Origin: Chlamydiia bacterium
GTDB taxonomy: Bacteria; Chlamydiota; Chlamydiia; Chlamydiales; FEN-1388
Assembly: GCA_003170575.1 (NCBI GenBank)
Contig: PMZB01000281.1
Location: 1-14,888 of the forward strand
DNA: 14,888 nt
Reading direction: 5' to 3'
Shown here: piece by piece, positions 1-7,390 of the stretch
Numbering within the stretch: the stretch's first letter is position 1
Layout: every line of letters starts with the position of its first letter
Translations under genes and position numbers: made by a program
Notes under the pieces: generated by a model
What the model saw: the letters and a program-made list of their open reading frames with translations, nothing else
The model's database searches: none
What the model was told of the DNA's origin: nothing

Positions 1-1
1 A

Positions 2-577
2 TTAAAAAGTACCGGCGCCCCTTGTCAAGTCAGTATTAGTAAGGAAAGCCTAGGCGCCCATACATATAGATTTTATGTCCATCCGGTAGGCTTTGAACCT
101 ACAAGAAAAAATATATATTGGAAAAGACTTGGAGAAATAAAATTCGATATTCGCAAAAAAAATTCATCTGGAGTTCCAAGTGAGGAGCAATGTGACAAGG
201 TGCCAATGGTTTATATCGATGATATGTGCAGAAAAACGGGAGAGTATAAAGACGTAGGCACGATGCTTTTGCAAGTTGCTCTGGAAGAAGGATTTGCCGA
301 AGAGTGTGAAGATGCCGGCTTGGAGGCATGTTGGTCATCCCACGCATTTCATTACCTTCAAGGCTTTCGTTCACCAGAAGCTTGGATAAATGCACGAATA
401 GCAAAGATCGTCGAACAAAATCAGAGCACAGGTGTACTAAAAGATACATCAGGATTTTTTGGTGTGCCTATGTATTTGGCTTCTGAGGGGAAAGAATATT
501 GGAAAAAGCAGATCAGAGAGCATCCCATTCTTGATACCACCAAAGAAGAGCGAGTTATGCGTTTACTCCGATCGTGA
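2..577 (+). CDS. C-terminal part of a GNAT-like protein (5' end outside window)
   Basis: The frame is open from the left edge to the stop at 575-577, so this is the tail of a longer gene; the internal ATG at 200 is only the first methionine in view. It is a paralogue of the C-terminal domain of the next gene. Both share the blocks WSSHAFHYLQGFRSP (near 332-376) and EHPxLDxTKEERVMRLLRS at the very end. The first block is what a GNAT acetyltransferase shows in its last strands (Ser, aromatic, GF). The acetyl-CoA loop is degenerate: the paralogue has RGIGTALLQ, this copy has KDVGTMLLQ, so the Arg and one small residue are missing and catalysis is doubtful. Only 30 bp separate it from the next gene, so co-transcription is likely. 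The role is unknown; a secreted effector is possible but not shown. Confidence 0.75.
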   Translation, partial: LKSTGAPCQVSISKESLGAHTYRFYVHPVGFEPTRKNIYWKRLGEIKFDIRKKNSSGVPSEEQCDKVPMVYIDDMCRKTGEYKDVGTMLLQVALEEGFAEECEDAGLEACWSSHAFHYLQGFRSPEAWINARIAKIVEQNQSTGVLKDTSGFFGVPMYLASEGKEYWKKQIREHPILDTTKEERVMRLLRS

Positions 578-586
578 AAATAAGCA
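500..586 (+). repeat. Direct repeat, copy 1 (3' end of first GNAT-like gene)
   Basis: This 87-bp stretch matches 2093-2179 at a constant offset of 1593 bp with only two mismatches. It covers the last ~26 codons, the stop codon and 9 bp beyond. Upstream of 500 the two genes align at the same offset but differ at many positions. Positions 563-586 of this copy also correspond to the 3' coding end of the methyltransferase gene that sits next to copy 2. Confidence 0.9.
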
Positions 587-607
587 TAATTTTTCTTGGA
601 GATGTTT

Positions 608-2170
608 ATGGCACAATTTAATGGTCAACTTGTCAGTCTTATGAACCAATACGCTCTTCTTGTAAAGAGCGTGAACCCAGATGATCTATACTTACGTCAA
701 ACAAACGACTCTCTTTTTCTAGAGCCATGTAAACCCGGGGTAGGAAGTAGATTATATAGATGGGGGCATAGAAGCGAATATGATTTTTCGCCATTGGCGC
801 AAAAGGTTTCCGATCTGGTTGTAGGCACTTTTGAAGATATATTTACTCAGAGACTTCAAATACAATCAATTGACTTGGGAACTCTGTATGTCTTTTCAGA
901 CTGGCTTGATAAGCGAATTGAGAATTCGGGAAACAAAGTAGGAGTACGAATCCAACAAGAGTTAGTTTCGCAGATAACTCATTTGGGTAAAAAGATTGAG
1001 GGGATTCAAGCTAACATTGCAGCCAATGAGGATCTCCAGAAAGAGGTCCAAGAACTATTGAAGGGGCAGGTAGGTGAGTTGCAAACCGAATTTGGATCAA
1101 TTGCTTCAGGAAAAGATGGTATCCGAAATGAAGTGCAAAAAATAGGTTGTTTGGCACAAAAAGTTGAGCATCTATGTTGTGAGTATTCGCAAGAAAGTAA
1201 TCTCGCTTTCCTTAGAAATCACGGCTATTTGGGTCTTGCAGAAAAATTTGAGGTGCTTTCCAAGTTAGACAGCTTTTCTCCAATGCGTGATGAGCTTGAA
1301 TCAGATGTTTGCTGTGCTCTTCGGACCACAGGGTATTTGTTAAGTGGGCTTGTGGAAGAAAAAGCACGTTACATTGCTAATGAAAGAAAAAAATTTAATA
1401 CGCCAGAAAGACTTAAAAATGAAGAGTATCTCCTCGAGATATTCAAACAAGATAGTGAAAAAATTTGCAAACGATCCTCTTTTTCTTTTCAAGAGCAGTT
1501 AAATTGCATAGTTAGTTTGGTGTCAGAAGAGACAAAGTTGAAGCGAGCGCTTGAGAGAGAAGATGAAGCATTTCATTATCAGCCGAAGTGCGGAAAAGCA
1601 ACTGTTCGGTTAAAAAGTGACGGTAGTGCTTGTGAGATTGGCATTGATAGAGAAATCTTATCCCCCGATAGCTTTGTTTTTTATGCAACTGAAAATGGAG
1701 CTCGAGTAGGACATATTAAAATTTCAATATTCGCCCGAGATAAGGATGGGATGCTTTACTCCCTAGACAAACAGACTGGGGATATGAAGCGGGTTGTTCA
1801 TGTTGATATCATGTATTCTATGGCTAAAACAAAATTGAGAGGCATAGGGACGGCTCTTTTGCAGACTGCAATGGAAGAGGGATATAATCAAGGGTGTGAA
1901 GGGCGGATGGATTTGACAGCAGCTTGGTCTTCCCATGCATTTCACTATCTTCAAGGCTTCCGGTCACCCTGGGAAGAGAAAAACAAACAAATAGCTGAGA
2001 TTGTTAGACAAAATCAAGAGAGTGGAACGATCCAAGACTCAAGCCGGCTCTGTGGTGTGCCTATGTATCTGCCCCTTGCGTCAAGAACTCAGTGGAAAAA
2101 GCAGATCAGAGAGCATCCCGTTCTTGATAGCACCAAAGAAGAGCGAGTTATGCGTTTACTCCGATCGTGA
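608..2170 (+). CDS. Coiled-coil protein with C-terminal GNAT-like acetyltransferase domain
   Basis: A protein of 520 residues. I chose ATG 608 because GGAG at 598-601 lies 6 nt upstream; the in-frame TTG 596 and ATG 602 have no usable ribosome site. Residues ~1-110 match nothing I recognise. Residues ~115-190 are polar with heptad-like spacing, consistent with a coiled coil. Residues ~330-515 resemble a GNAT fold: RGIGTA (411-416) fits the acetyl-CoA loop pattern R/Q-x-x-G-x-G/A, and SSHAFHYLQGF fits the late GNAT strand. The C-terminal domain is paralogous to the preceding gene, and the last 87 bp are nearly identical. No signal peptide or membrane segment is visible. The 3' end overlaps the converging methyltransferase gene by 15 bp. 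Catalytic function and substrate are inferred only from the loop; a host-directed effector is a guess from the genomic setting. Confidence 0.8.
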   Translation: MAQFNGQLVSLMNQYALLVKSVNPDDLYLRQTNDSLFLEPCKPGVGSRLYRWGHRSEYDFSPLAQKVSDLVVGTFEDIFTQRLQIQSIDLGTLYVFSDWLDKRIENSGNKVGVRIQQELVSQITHLGKKIEGIQANIAANEDLQKEVQELLKGQVGELQTEFGSIASGKDGIRNEVQKIGCLAQKVEHLCCEYSQESNLAFLRNHGYLGLAEKFEVLSKLDSFSPMRDELESDVCCALRTTGYLLSGLVEEKARYIANERKKFNTPERLKNEEYLLEIFKQDSEKICKRSSFSFQEQLNCIVSLVSEETKLKRALEREDEAFHYQPKCGKATVRLKSDGSACEIGIDREILSPDSFVFYATENGARVGHIKISIFARDKDGMLYSLDKQTGDMKRVVHVDIMYSMAKTKLRGIGTALLQTAMEEGYNQGCEGRMDLTAAWSSHAFHYLQGFRSPWEEKNKQIAEIVRQNQESGTIQDSSRLCGVPMYLPLASRTQWKKQIREHPVLDSTKEERVMRLLRS

Positions 2171-2179
2171 AAATAAGCA
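2093..2179 (+). repeat. Direct repeat, copy 2 (GNAT-like gene end and methyltransferase end)
   Basis: Second copy of the 87-bp repeat at 500-586. It spans the end of the 520-residue GNAT-like gene and runs to 2179, inside the converging methyltransferase gene whose stop is at 2156-2158. The shared identity therefore includes about 24 bp that read on the minus strand as the methyltransferase C-terminus. Confidence 0.9.
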
Positions 2180-3250
2180 CATGGTTTCAAGATGGTCAGT
2201 TCCCGGGAAAAAGATGTAGCCCTTAGCATTTTGTATGGAAAAGCCGCCATGAAGCAAGATTTCAGCATCCCTTTCAAAGGTATCCCAGCAGCAGGAAATG
2301 TAAAGTACATGCTGGATATTTTTTTGGCGCAAGATTGTCCGAAGAATTCCTTCTGAAACCCCTTTGCGAGGGGGGTCAAGGATGACAGCTGTTGCCCTTT
2401 CACATACCTCATGAGCGGTGTTTGCATCTCCGACTATAAATGTGCAGTTCTCTTGGAGATGGGGGGGAAGTTGTTTCTGGAGCAACAGGAAGGACTCTTT
2501 GGCAGAAGGCTCAATCTCATAAAGTGTGATGGAGCGTGCCTTAGGACGAAGGATGATGGAGATAAGTCCCATTCCTGAAAAAAGCTCTGCAATATGGGCG
2601 TCAGAGGGGAAACAGGCTAGCAAATCCTCCAGAAGCTTTTCGAACATTTCCAGATTTGCTTGGCCAAAGTGAGAGGGTAAGAAGGGGACTTGCAATCCGC
2701 AGATATACCCACCCAATTCTTCAGCTTGGGTGGGTATAAATTCCCACACATACTTTTCTCCCATTACATGGTGCCATTCTTTCCCAAAAATGGTGTTTGT
2801 AGGTGTTTGCTGGACATTGATCCATAGGGAGTGCCATAGAAGAGGATTTTTTGCATAGAGGCGATTCAGGCGCTCTACCCAAACCTTGCCAAAAGGAGTA
2901 TTAACCACAAAAGAAGCCTGGATGCGGGAAGTAGCGCGTTCAACCACACACTGAATGTACCTAACCTCCCCTGTATGCGTCTTTTCATCATAACCACGTA
3001 TATGTTCTTCCAAAAAGGAAGAAATCAGTTCTATCGCCTCATTAATGCGTGGATGATGATCTCTACAGTCTAGTATAGGCAGGATTTCATGGGTGCCTTT
3101 TCGAAACAGCCCTATCTGTACCTTTCTTCCAGCCTGCCGTACAGCTAGTTTTACCCTGCACCGCCAGCCTTCTCTGTTCCCAGAAACAATGGTAAAGCCC
3201 AAAACGTTCTGGAGTGAGAAAAATTCTTTTGCTTTGGTACTTGTTTCCAT
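2156..3250 (-). CDS. TrmA/RlmD-family RNA m5U methyltransferase lacking the N-terminal Fe-S region
   Basis: SAM-dependent enzyme that would methylate C5 of a uridine in rRNA or tRNA. In 364 residues it shows FGQAN (195-199, the family F-x-Q-x-N block), AELFSGMGL (221-229, SAM motif I), DPPRKG (292-297), YISC with the candidate nucleophile Cys320, and FPGTDHLE with the candidate catalytic base Glu355. The N-terminus starts directly at the segment NREGWRCRVKLAVRQ, which in RlmD-type proteins follows the first three Fe-S cysteines. LDCRDHHPRI around Cys62 resembles the fourth cluster cysteine, now without partners. An in-frame stop 18 bp upstream of ATG 3250 rules out a longer start. There is no TRAM domain. 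It is transcribed away from the kinase gene. Family assignment is firm; the exact target base is not known. Confidence 0.85.
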   Translation of the reverse strand: METSTKAKEFFSLQNVLGFTIVSGNREGWRCRVKLAVRQAGRKVQIGLFRKGTHEILPILDCRDHHPRINEAIELISSFLEEHIRGYDEKTHTGEVRYIQCVVERATSRIQASFVVNTPFGKVWVERLNRLYAKNPLLWHSLWINVQQTPTNTIFGKEWHHVMGEKYVWEFIPTQAEELGGYICGLQVPFLPSHFGQANLEMFEKLLEDLLACFPSDAHIAELFSGMGLISIILRPKARSITLYEIEPSAKESFLLLQKQLPPHLQENCTFIVGDANTAHEVCERATAVILDPPRKGVSEGILRTILRQKNIQHVLYISCCWDTFERDAEILLHGGFSIQNAKGYIFFPGTDHLETMCLFSRSE

Positions 3251-3304
3251 GATTTTCTTTACACGGGATTAGAGACGAAGGTGCAAAGGATATCATATTT
3301 GAGT

Positions 3305-3333
3305 TTGAAAAAACAGGAATAAAACCCTATACT
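3305..3333 (+). promoter_or_regulatory. Sigma-70-type promoter of the kinase gene
   Basis: TTGAAA (3305-3310), 17-bp spacer, TATACT (3328-3333). Transcription would begin near 3340, downstream of the ATG at 3336. That favours the ATG at 3369, which also has the ribosome site AAGGAA. Confidence 0.65.
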
Positions 3334-3368
3334 TTATGGGAATCTTTAACTGTAAAAGAAGGAACCAA

Positions 3369-4853
3369 ATGATCTCTTGTTCTGGCTTAAATGCTGAAGA
3401 CTATGGTTACACCATTCCTTGCCAGCTATTCGAACAGCTAGCTTTGAAAAAAGAGCTTGAAGAATTAGATAAGACCGTCAGGAAAGGAAATTGTGATGAC
3501 CGGGTTTTTGCTAAGTACAGAGATAGATTTAAGAAAATTGTTTCTGTTCTCACGCAGGGCGCGCAACCAGGTACAATTCAGAAACGCATTCAGAGAAAAA
3601 TTGCTCGTCTTGCTGAGGTCATATCGCTCAAATGTCGAGCTAAAATAAAGAGTTTTTCACAGAGGTTTCCTGAGAGATTTCCTGAGAGAGTTAACATTCG
3701 ACAGGACTTATTACGTAGTGCCTTCCCTCAAGATGCGGGGGAAATTTCTGACATATTGAAGAATATCAAATTGGACTGTTGCGAAGATGAAAATTTTACT
3801 GGAAAAAGCCTTTGTTTTCCTTTCACGATCTGTTCTGGATCTCGAGGAGTGATTAAATTTCGGTTACCGAAGGGGAAGCCTCAAGTACTTGTTTGCCGAA
3901 AGATAGCAGAGGGCGGGGAAGGCACTATAGATATAGTAGCAACCGTTGCTGGTCCCAAAATCAAAAATGCTCCCCCTATATTTGCCAGGAAGTCGCTTCG
4001 AGAAGAGCATAAGTCCAACCCAGTCAGAGTAGAAGCAATGCGTAGAGAAAGCGAAATTACGCAAACGCTGTGTTCAGCTGGGGGGAAGAATATTCTTCAG
4101 TACAACAATATCTCTGAGAGGGAAGGTGGGACAACTCTTGCTTCGGTTCCCTATCCTACAGATCTGTTTGAGTTTCTACGGAACCAATTTCCAGATGGTA
4201 TTCCTCCGAGAGCCATCTCAGCGGTGATTTCAAATATAGCTATCCCTATAGCCCGAGCCCTTTGTTCAGTGCATCAACAAGGGTTCGTTCACTTAGATGT
4301 TAAGTTGGAGAATGTTTTACTGTCTGACACTAAGATATTCTCTATAAAACAAGCATTTCTTGCAGACTTTGGGGCATGCCATGAGGTCTATGGCACTTGT
4401 GGACCAGATGCTGTACCATTTCACCTGGCACCGCCTGAATTAGTTAAAAGTCAGCAAAAATGTATCGTAACTCGTGCAATTGATATGTGGGGATTTGGCT
4501 TAGTGCTTTCAGCTTTTCTCGTTGGGCCTGCAAGGGCGCGCATTCGTGTAAGGAGAGAAGAATATCTTTCTCTTCTAACCCCCGAACAAAAATTATGTTT
4601 TACTTCGCTCCCTGAGACCAAACAAAATGAGTATATGCATCTTTACGGAGTAAAAAAGATCGAGGTTGCTCTTGAGGAAGCTGCTCTTCAGTTTCCAGGT
4701 CTTGCTCCACTCTGTGATCTTGCTCATGCATTATTGAGCATTAATCCTGCAGAAAGACCAACGGCCGAAAAAACTCTGAGCAAATTGAAAGACATCGCTC
4801 CATCTCTTCCAAGAAACAGAGGAAGGGGTATTTTGGATTATTATTTAAACTAG
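3369..4853 (+). CDS. Hanks-type (eukaryotic-like) serine/threonine protein kinase
   Basis: A 494-residue kinase. I prefer ATG 3369 (AAGGAA at 3359-3364) over ATG 3336, which lies too close to the -10 box. Residues ~1-165 are not recognised and are basic and mostly helical-looking. The kinase domain covers ~170-480. It has a short glycine loop EGGEG (181-185), the ATP-binding lysine in FARK (Lys208), a candidate helix-C glutamate (Glu227 or Glu229), HLDVKLEN with Asp310, Lys312 and Asn315, DFG (Asp333), a PPE form of the APE motif (355-357), DMWGFG (Asp372) and the late Arg463. All catalytic residues are present, so activity is plausible. HLD replaces HRD, making it a non-RD kinase not expected to need the usual activation-loop phosphorylation. 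No membrane segment or PASTA repeat is seen, so it is cytosolic or possibly secreted. It overlaps recD2 by 9 bp. Confidence 0.88.
   Translation: MISCSGLNAEDYGYTIPCQLFEQLALKKELEELDKTVRKGNCDDRVFAKYRDRFKKIVSVLTQGAQPGTIQKRIQRKIARLAEVISLKCRAKIKSFSQRFPERFPERVNIRQDLLRSAFPQDAGEISDILKNIKLDCCEDENFTGKSLCFPFTICSGSRGVIKFRLPKGKPQVLVCRKIAEGGEGTIDIVATVAGPKIKNAPPIFARKSLREEHKSNPVRVEAMRRESEITQTLCSAGGKNILQYNNISEREGGTTLASVPYPTDLFEFLRNQFPDGIPPRAISAVISNIAIPIARALCSVHQQGFVHLDVKLENVLLSDTKIFSIKQAFLADFGACHEVYGTCGPDAVPFHLAPPELVKSQQKCIVTRAIDMWGFGLVLSAFLVGPARARIRVRREEYLSLLTPEQKLCFTSLPETKQNEYMHLYGVKKIEVALEEAALQFPGLAPLCDLAHALLSINPAERPTAEKTLSKLKDIAPSLPRNRGRGILDYYLN
3666..3689 (+). repeat. 12-bp perfect tandem repeat inside the kinase gene
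   Basis: TTTCCTGAGAGA occurs twice back to back (3666-3677 and 3678-3689). It encodes a duplicated FPER in the N-terminal, non-catalytic region. The repeat is in frame and the gene stays intact. Confidence 0.9.
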
Positions 4854-7025
4854 TGACTCTTGGAGCAGCGCTGATTTTAAATTCGTCCATCGAGCTTCTT
4901 TGGTCTCTTGGTGCACAGCAATGGCAATTGCTTTAGCGCTCCCAATCACGATGACAAGCTTTTTTCCACGCGTGACAGCAGTGTAGAGGAGGTTTCGGTT
5001 GAGCAGTTTAAAGTGCTGTGTATGGATGGGAAGTACGATACAGGGACATTCGCTTCCTTGAAATTTATGCACTGACACAGCCCAGGCAAGGCTCAGTTCG
5101 TCTATATCCGCAGCAACATAGGTTACAGCCTTTTCATCAAAAGCTACCGTGATAGACTCTTCTTTCTCATCAATGTCCGTGACAAATCCTACATCACCAT
5201 TAAATACTTCCTTATTATAGTTATTTTTCTTCTGAATCACCTTGTCGCCCAGAGAAAAATGCCATTTTCGAATCGAAGAGGTAGAAAAGAATGCCTGAAG
5301 ATCAAGATTTAGCTGCTCTATCCCACAAGAGCCTTTTCGCATAGGTGAGAGCACTTGGATATCTTTTTTTGGATCAAAACCAAATTCTGTGGGAAGTACT
5401 CGTGTCACATATTTGAGGACCTCTTTGCGAATATCCTCAGGCTCTTTTGCAGCAATATATTGAAAATCGCTATCAGTAGGATTTGAGAGCCGAGGCATAA
5501 ACCCTTTGTTGATAAGATGGGCGTTTTCGATGATCGATGAATAACGGGCCTGCCGGTAAATATCTGTCAACGTAACTGTAGGAATGACTTGGCTTGCGAT
5601 AATATCTTTTAGGATATTCCCAGGGCCTATGCTTGGCAGCTGATCGGCATCTCCAATAATGATCATTTTTGTATGCGAGCCCACAGCATCAAGAAGGGCA
5701 TGAGCAAGAAAAGTATCCACCATACTTGTCTCATCTACGATCAAAAGGTCGCAAGTGAGAGGATTATCCTTGGTATGAAAAAATTCACCTGTGGAAGGGT
5801 CTGCTTTGAGTAGCCTGTGGATAGTTTGACTGTAGCTTCCGGTAATCTCTCGAAGGCGTTTGGCTGCTTTCCCTGTGGGGGCAGCAAGAATGATTTTTTT
5901 TCCAAGTTTTTTATAAATAAACACAATGGCTCTTGTAATCGTGCTCTTTCCCGTTCCTGGACCTCCAGTGATCACGCACATTTTGTTTGCAAGAGCACAA
6001 GCGATAGCTTTTTTTTGCTTTTCCGCAAAATGGATGTGCATCAAGTCTTCTGACCAGACCACAGCCTTTTCTATATCAACAGCGCGAATACTGCAGGGAC
6101 TTGAGCCAAGGCGTTTTATATGCTTGGCTATTTTTTGTTCTAAGGAAAAGAGTTGGTTTGACGCGATAATAAGAGGGGAGTCTGGACTTGTGCTTTGCTT
6201 AAACAGGCAAAGCTCTTCTTTAGCAAACTGTGTACTAATCGATCCTTCGATAAGGGTTGGTTCAGCGCTTAACCGTTGCGCTGCCAAGGTGACAAATTGA
6301 GTCAGAGGATAACACGTATGTCCTTCTTGGGAGAACTCCCAGAGGAAAAAGAGGATTGCTGCATCAATGCGCATGGGGGAAAGAGAATCAATCCCAAGCT
6401 TCATCGCAATGCCATCAGCCACTTGGAACCCTATTCCATCAATTTCCTTAGCAAGCTGGTAAGGATTCTTTTTAATGACAGAAAGCGCCTCATGGCCCCA
6501 TCGTCGGAGGATTTTAAGGGACATTGATTGTGTTATGCCCCAAGAACAAAAAAGGATAAAAAGCTCATGCAACTTTGTCCGTTCAGCCCAGCTCTTGAGG
6601 ATTTTCCGAACCGTTTTTTTTCCAAGACCAGGAACTTCATACATTTTTTCAGGGGTGTCCTCAAGGATCCGAAAGGTGTCTTTCCCAAAATGTGCGACAA
6701 TTTTTGCAGCATATACTTCTCCAACGCCTTTTAAAAAGCCTGAAGCAAGCAATCGTTCAATAGATTTGGGGTCAGAAGGAAGTTCATAGGAAAAGGTTTG
6801 CACAGAAAACTGTCTGCCATGGCGAGGATCCTGAACCCAGGAGCCAGTGCACCGAAGAAGATGCCCGACTTGAATAAAAGGCATAGAGCCCACAAGTGCT
6901 ACTAGACCAGAATGGCCTTGCTGCTTGAGTTTAGCTACCGTAAAACCAGAGATTGGATCATGATAGGTAAGGTGAATGATCTCCCCGGAAATCACTTCTT
7001 GGTCTTTTGCAGTTTGATCTGTCAC
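4845..7025 (-). CDS. recD2: RecD2-type ATP-dependent DNA helicase
   Basis: Superfamily 1B 5'-3' DNA helicase of the RecD2 (RecD/TraA) group, which works without RecBC, presumably in repair or replication-fork processing. In 726 residues: N-terminal OB-like region (~10-85); two helix-hairpin-helix-type segments around 97-140 (GVGEVYAAKI, VPGLGKKTVR); Q-motif-like EKQKKAIACAL (~335-345); Walker A GGPGTGKS (354-361); Walker B VDETSM (~430-435); GDADQLPS (458-465); LTDIYRQ (486-492); SVHKFQGSE (651-659); and YTAVTRGKK (681-689). The long N-terminal region and HhH motifs separate it from RecBCD-type RecD. The start is GTG 7025, with AGGAG 8 nt upstream. That ribosome site lies inside the transposase remnant next door. 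The 3' end overlaps the kinase gene by 9 bp. All helicase motifs look intact. Confidence 0.95.
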   Translation of the reverse strand: MTDQTAKDQEVISGEIIHLTYHDPISGFTVAKLKQQGHSGLVALVGSMPFIQVGHLLRCTGSWVQDPRHGRQFSVQTFSYELPSDPKSIERLLASGFLKGVGEVYAAKIVAHFGKDTFRILEDTPEKMYEVPGLGKKTVRKILKSWAERTKLHELFILFCSWGITQSMSLKILRRWGHEALSVIKKNPYQLAKEIDGIGFQVADGIAMKLGIDSLSPMRIDAAILFFLWEFSQEGHTCYPLTQFVTLAAQRLSAEPTLIEGSISTQFAKEELCLFKQSTSPDSPLIIASNQLFSLEQKIAKHIKRLGSSPCSIRAVDIEKAVVWSEDLMHIHFAEKQKKAIACALANKMCVITGGPGTGKSTITRAIVFIYKKLGKKIILAAPTGKAAKRLREITGSYSQTIHRLLKADPSTGEFFHTKDNPLTCDLLIVDETSMVDTFLAHALLDAVGSHTKMIIIGDADQLPSIGPGNILKDIIASQVIPTVTLTDIYRQARYSSIIENAHLINKGFMPRLSNPTDSDFQYIAAKEPEDIRKEVLKYVTRVLPTEFGFDPKKDIQVLSPMRKGSCGIEQLNLDLQAFFSTSSIRKWHFSLGDKVIQKKNNYNKEVFNGDVGFVTDIDEKEESITVAFDEKAVTYVAADIDELSLAWAVSVHKFQGSECPCIVLPIHTQHFKLLNRNLLYTAVTRGKKLVIVIGSAKAIAIAVHQETKEARWTNLKSALLQESLV

Positions 7026-7028
7026 AAG

Positions 7029-7211
7029 CTAATCTCCTGGAATTTGGACAATACTATACTCGACGTGATTGCCGTCCTCAAAGACAATTATACATGGGTA
7101 ATCTAATCCAGGTTTTCTTCCTCTTTTTCTCAGCTTTGTACTCTTTAAGGTTTTTTTGAGCTCATCATCTATGATACAAAACACCGCTATGATAAAATCT
7201 TCTACAGACAT
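7029..7211 (-). pseudogene. N-terminal remnant of an IS982-type transposase
   Basis: A 60-codon frame beginning MSVEDFIIAVFCIIDDELKK and continuing LRKRGRKPGL. From memory this matches the N-terminus of IS982-family transposases (xxEDFIxxVFCxxDDxxK ... LRxRGxxPKLSD). The rest of the family's ~290 residues, including the DDE catalytic part, is missing. After about residue 36 the homology stops in this frame. Another frame of the same strand reads LSLRTAITSSIV, which loosely resembles the next family segment (LSDxEVITMEIV), suggesting a frameshift followed by deletion. The recD2 gene follows 3 bp after the stop codon. Alternatively it could be a small unrelated protein, but the N-terminal pattern argues against that. 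Confidence 0.55.
7034..7038 (-). promoter_or_regulatory. Ribosome binding site of recD2
   Basis: AGGAG on the minus strand, 8 nt before the GTG start at 7025. It decides the start of recD2 and lies within the last codons of the transposase remnant. Confidence 0.7.
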
Positions 7212-7316
7212 GTCCTTGACTGCGCCTCACTATTTTTTGTTTGTAAACGGTGTGCGCAAGGGGTGTGTCACCTTTCAACCAAAATGTATTAGCTTGGATT
7301 AACCTGCATGTGCAAA

Positions 7317-7365
7317 CTTACGATGATCTTTGCTGGAGCGCAGCGACAGAAAAGATCATCGAAAA
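7317..7365 (+). promoter_or_regulatory. Long stem-loop in the leader of dnaG
   Basis: CGATGATCTTT (7321-7331) and AAAGATCATCG (7351-7361) are perfect inverted repeats of 11 bp. The stem extends by three more pairs beyond one A-A mismatch. Within the loop, GCTG (7332-7335) and CAGC (7341-7344) can also pair. No T-run follows, so it is not a standard terminator. It ends 25 nt before the dnaG start codon. A role in translation control, attenuation or RNA stability is possible; it could also be a leftover of a mobile element, since the transposase remnant is about 100 bp away. Confidence 0.6.
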
Positions 7366-7390
7366 GCAAGCACATTGCGTAAAAATATAT

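Noticed and set aside
3336..3368. Longer start for the kinase at ATG 3336
   Set aside because: This ATG lies 2 bp after the -10 box, upstream of the expected transcription start, and has no ribosome site; ATG 3369 has AAGGAA at a good distance.
5926..6527. Plus-strand frames across recD2
   Set aside because: They lie opposite a well-supported helicase gene with all motifs intact and show no domain of their own.
7216..7247. Promoter for dnaG starting with TTGACT at 7216
   Set aside because: The -35 is good, but the only -10 candidates (TTGTAA, TGTAAA) are poor and 19-20 bp away.
7250..7390. N-terminal extension of DnaG from GTG 7250
   Set aside because: The frame is open, but DnaG proteins begin at the equivalent of residue 1 from ATG 7391, and the extension contains the inverted repeat rather than a recognisable domain.
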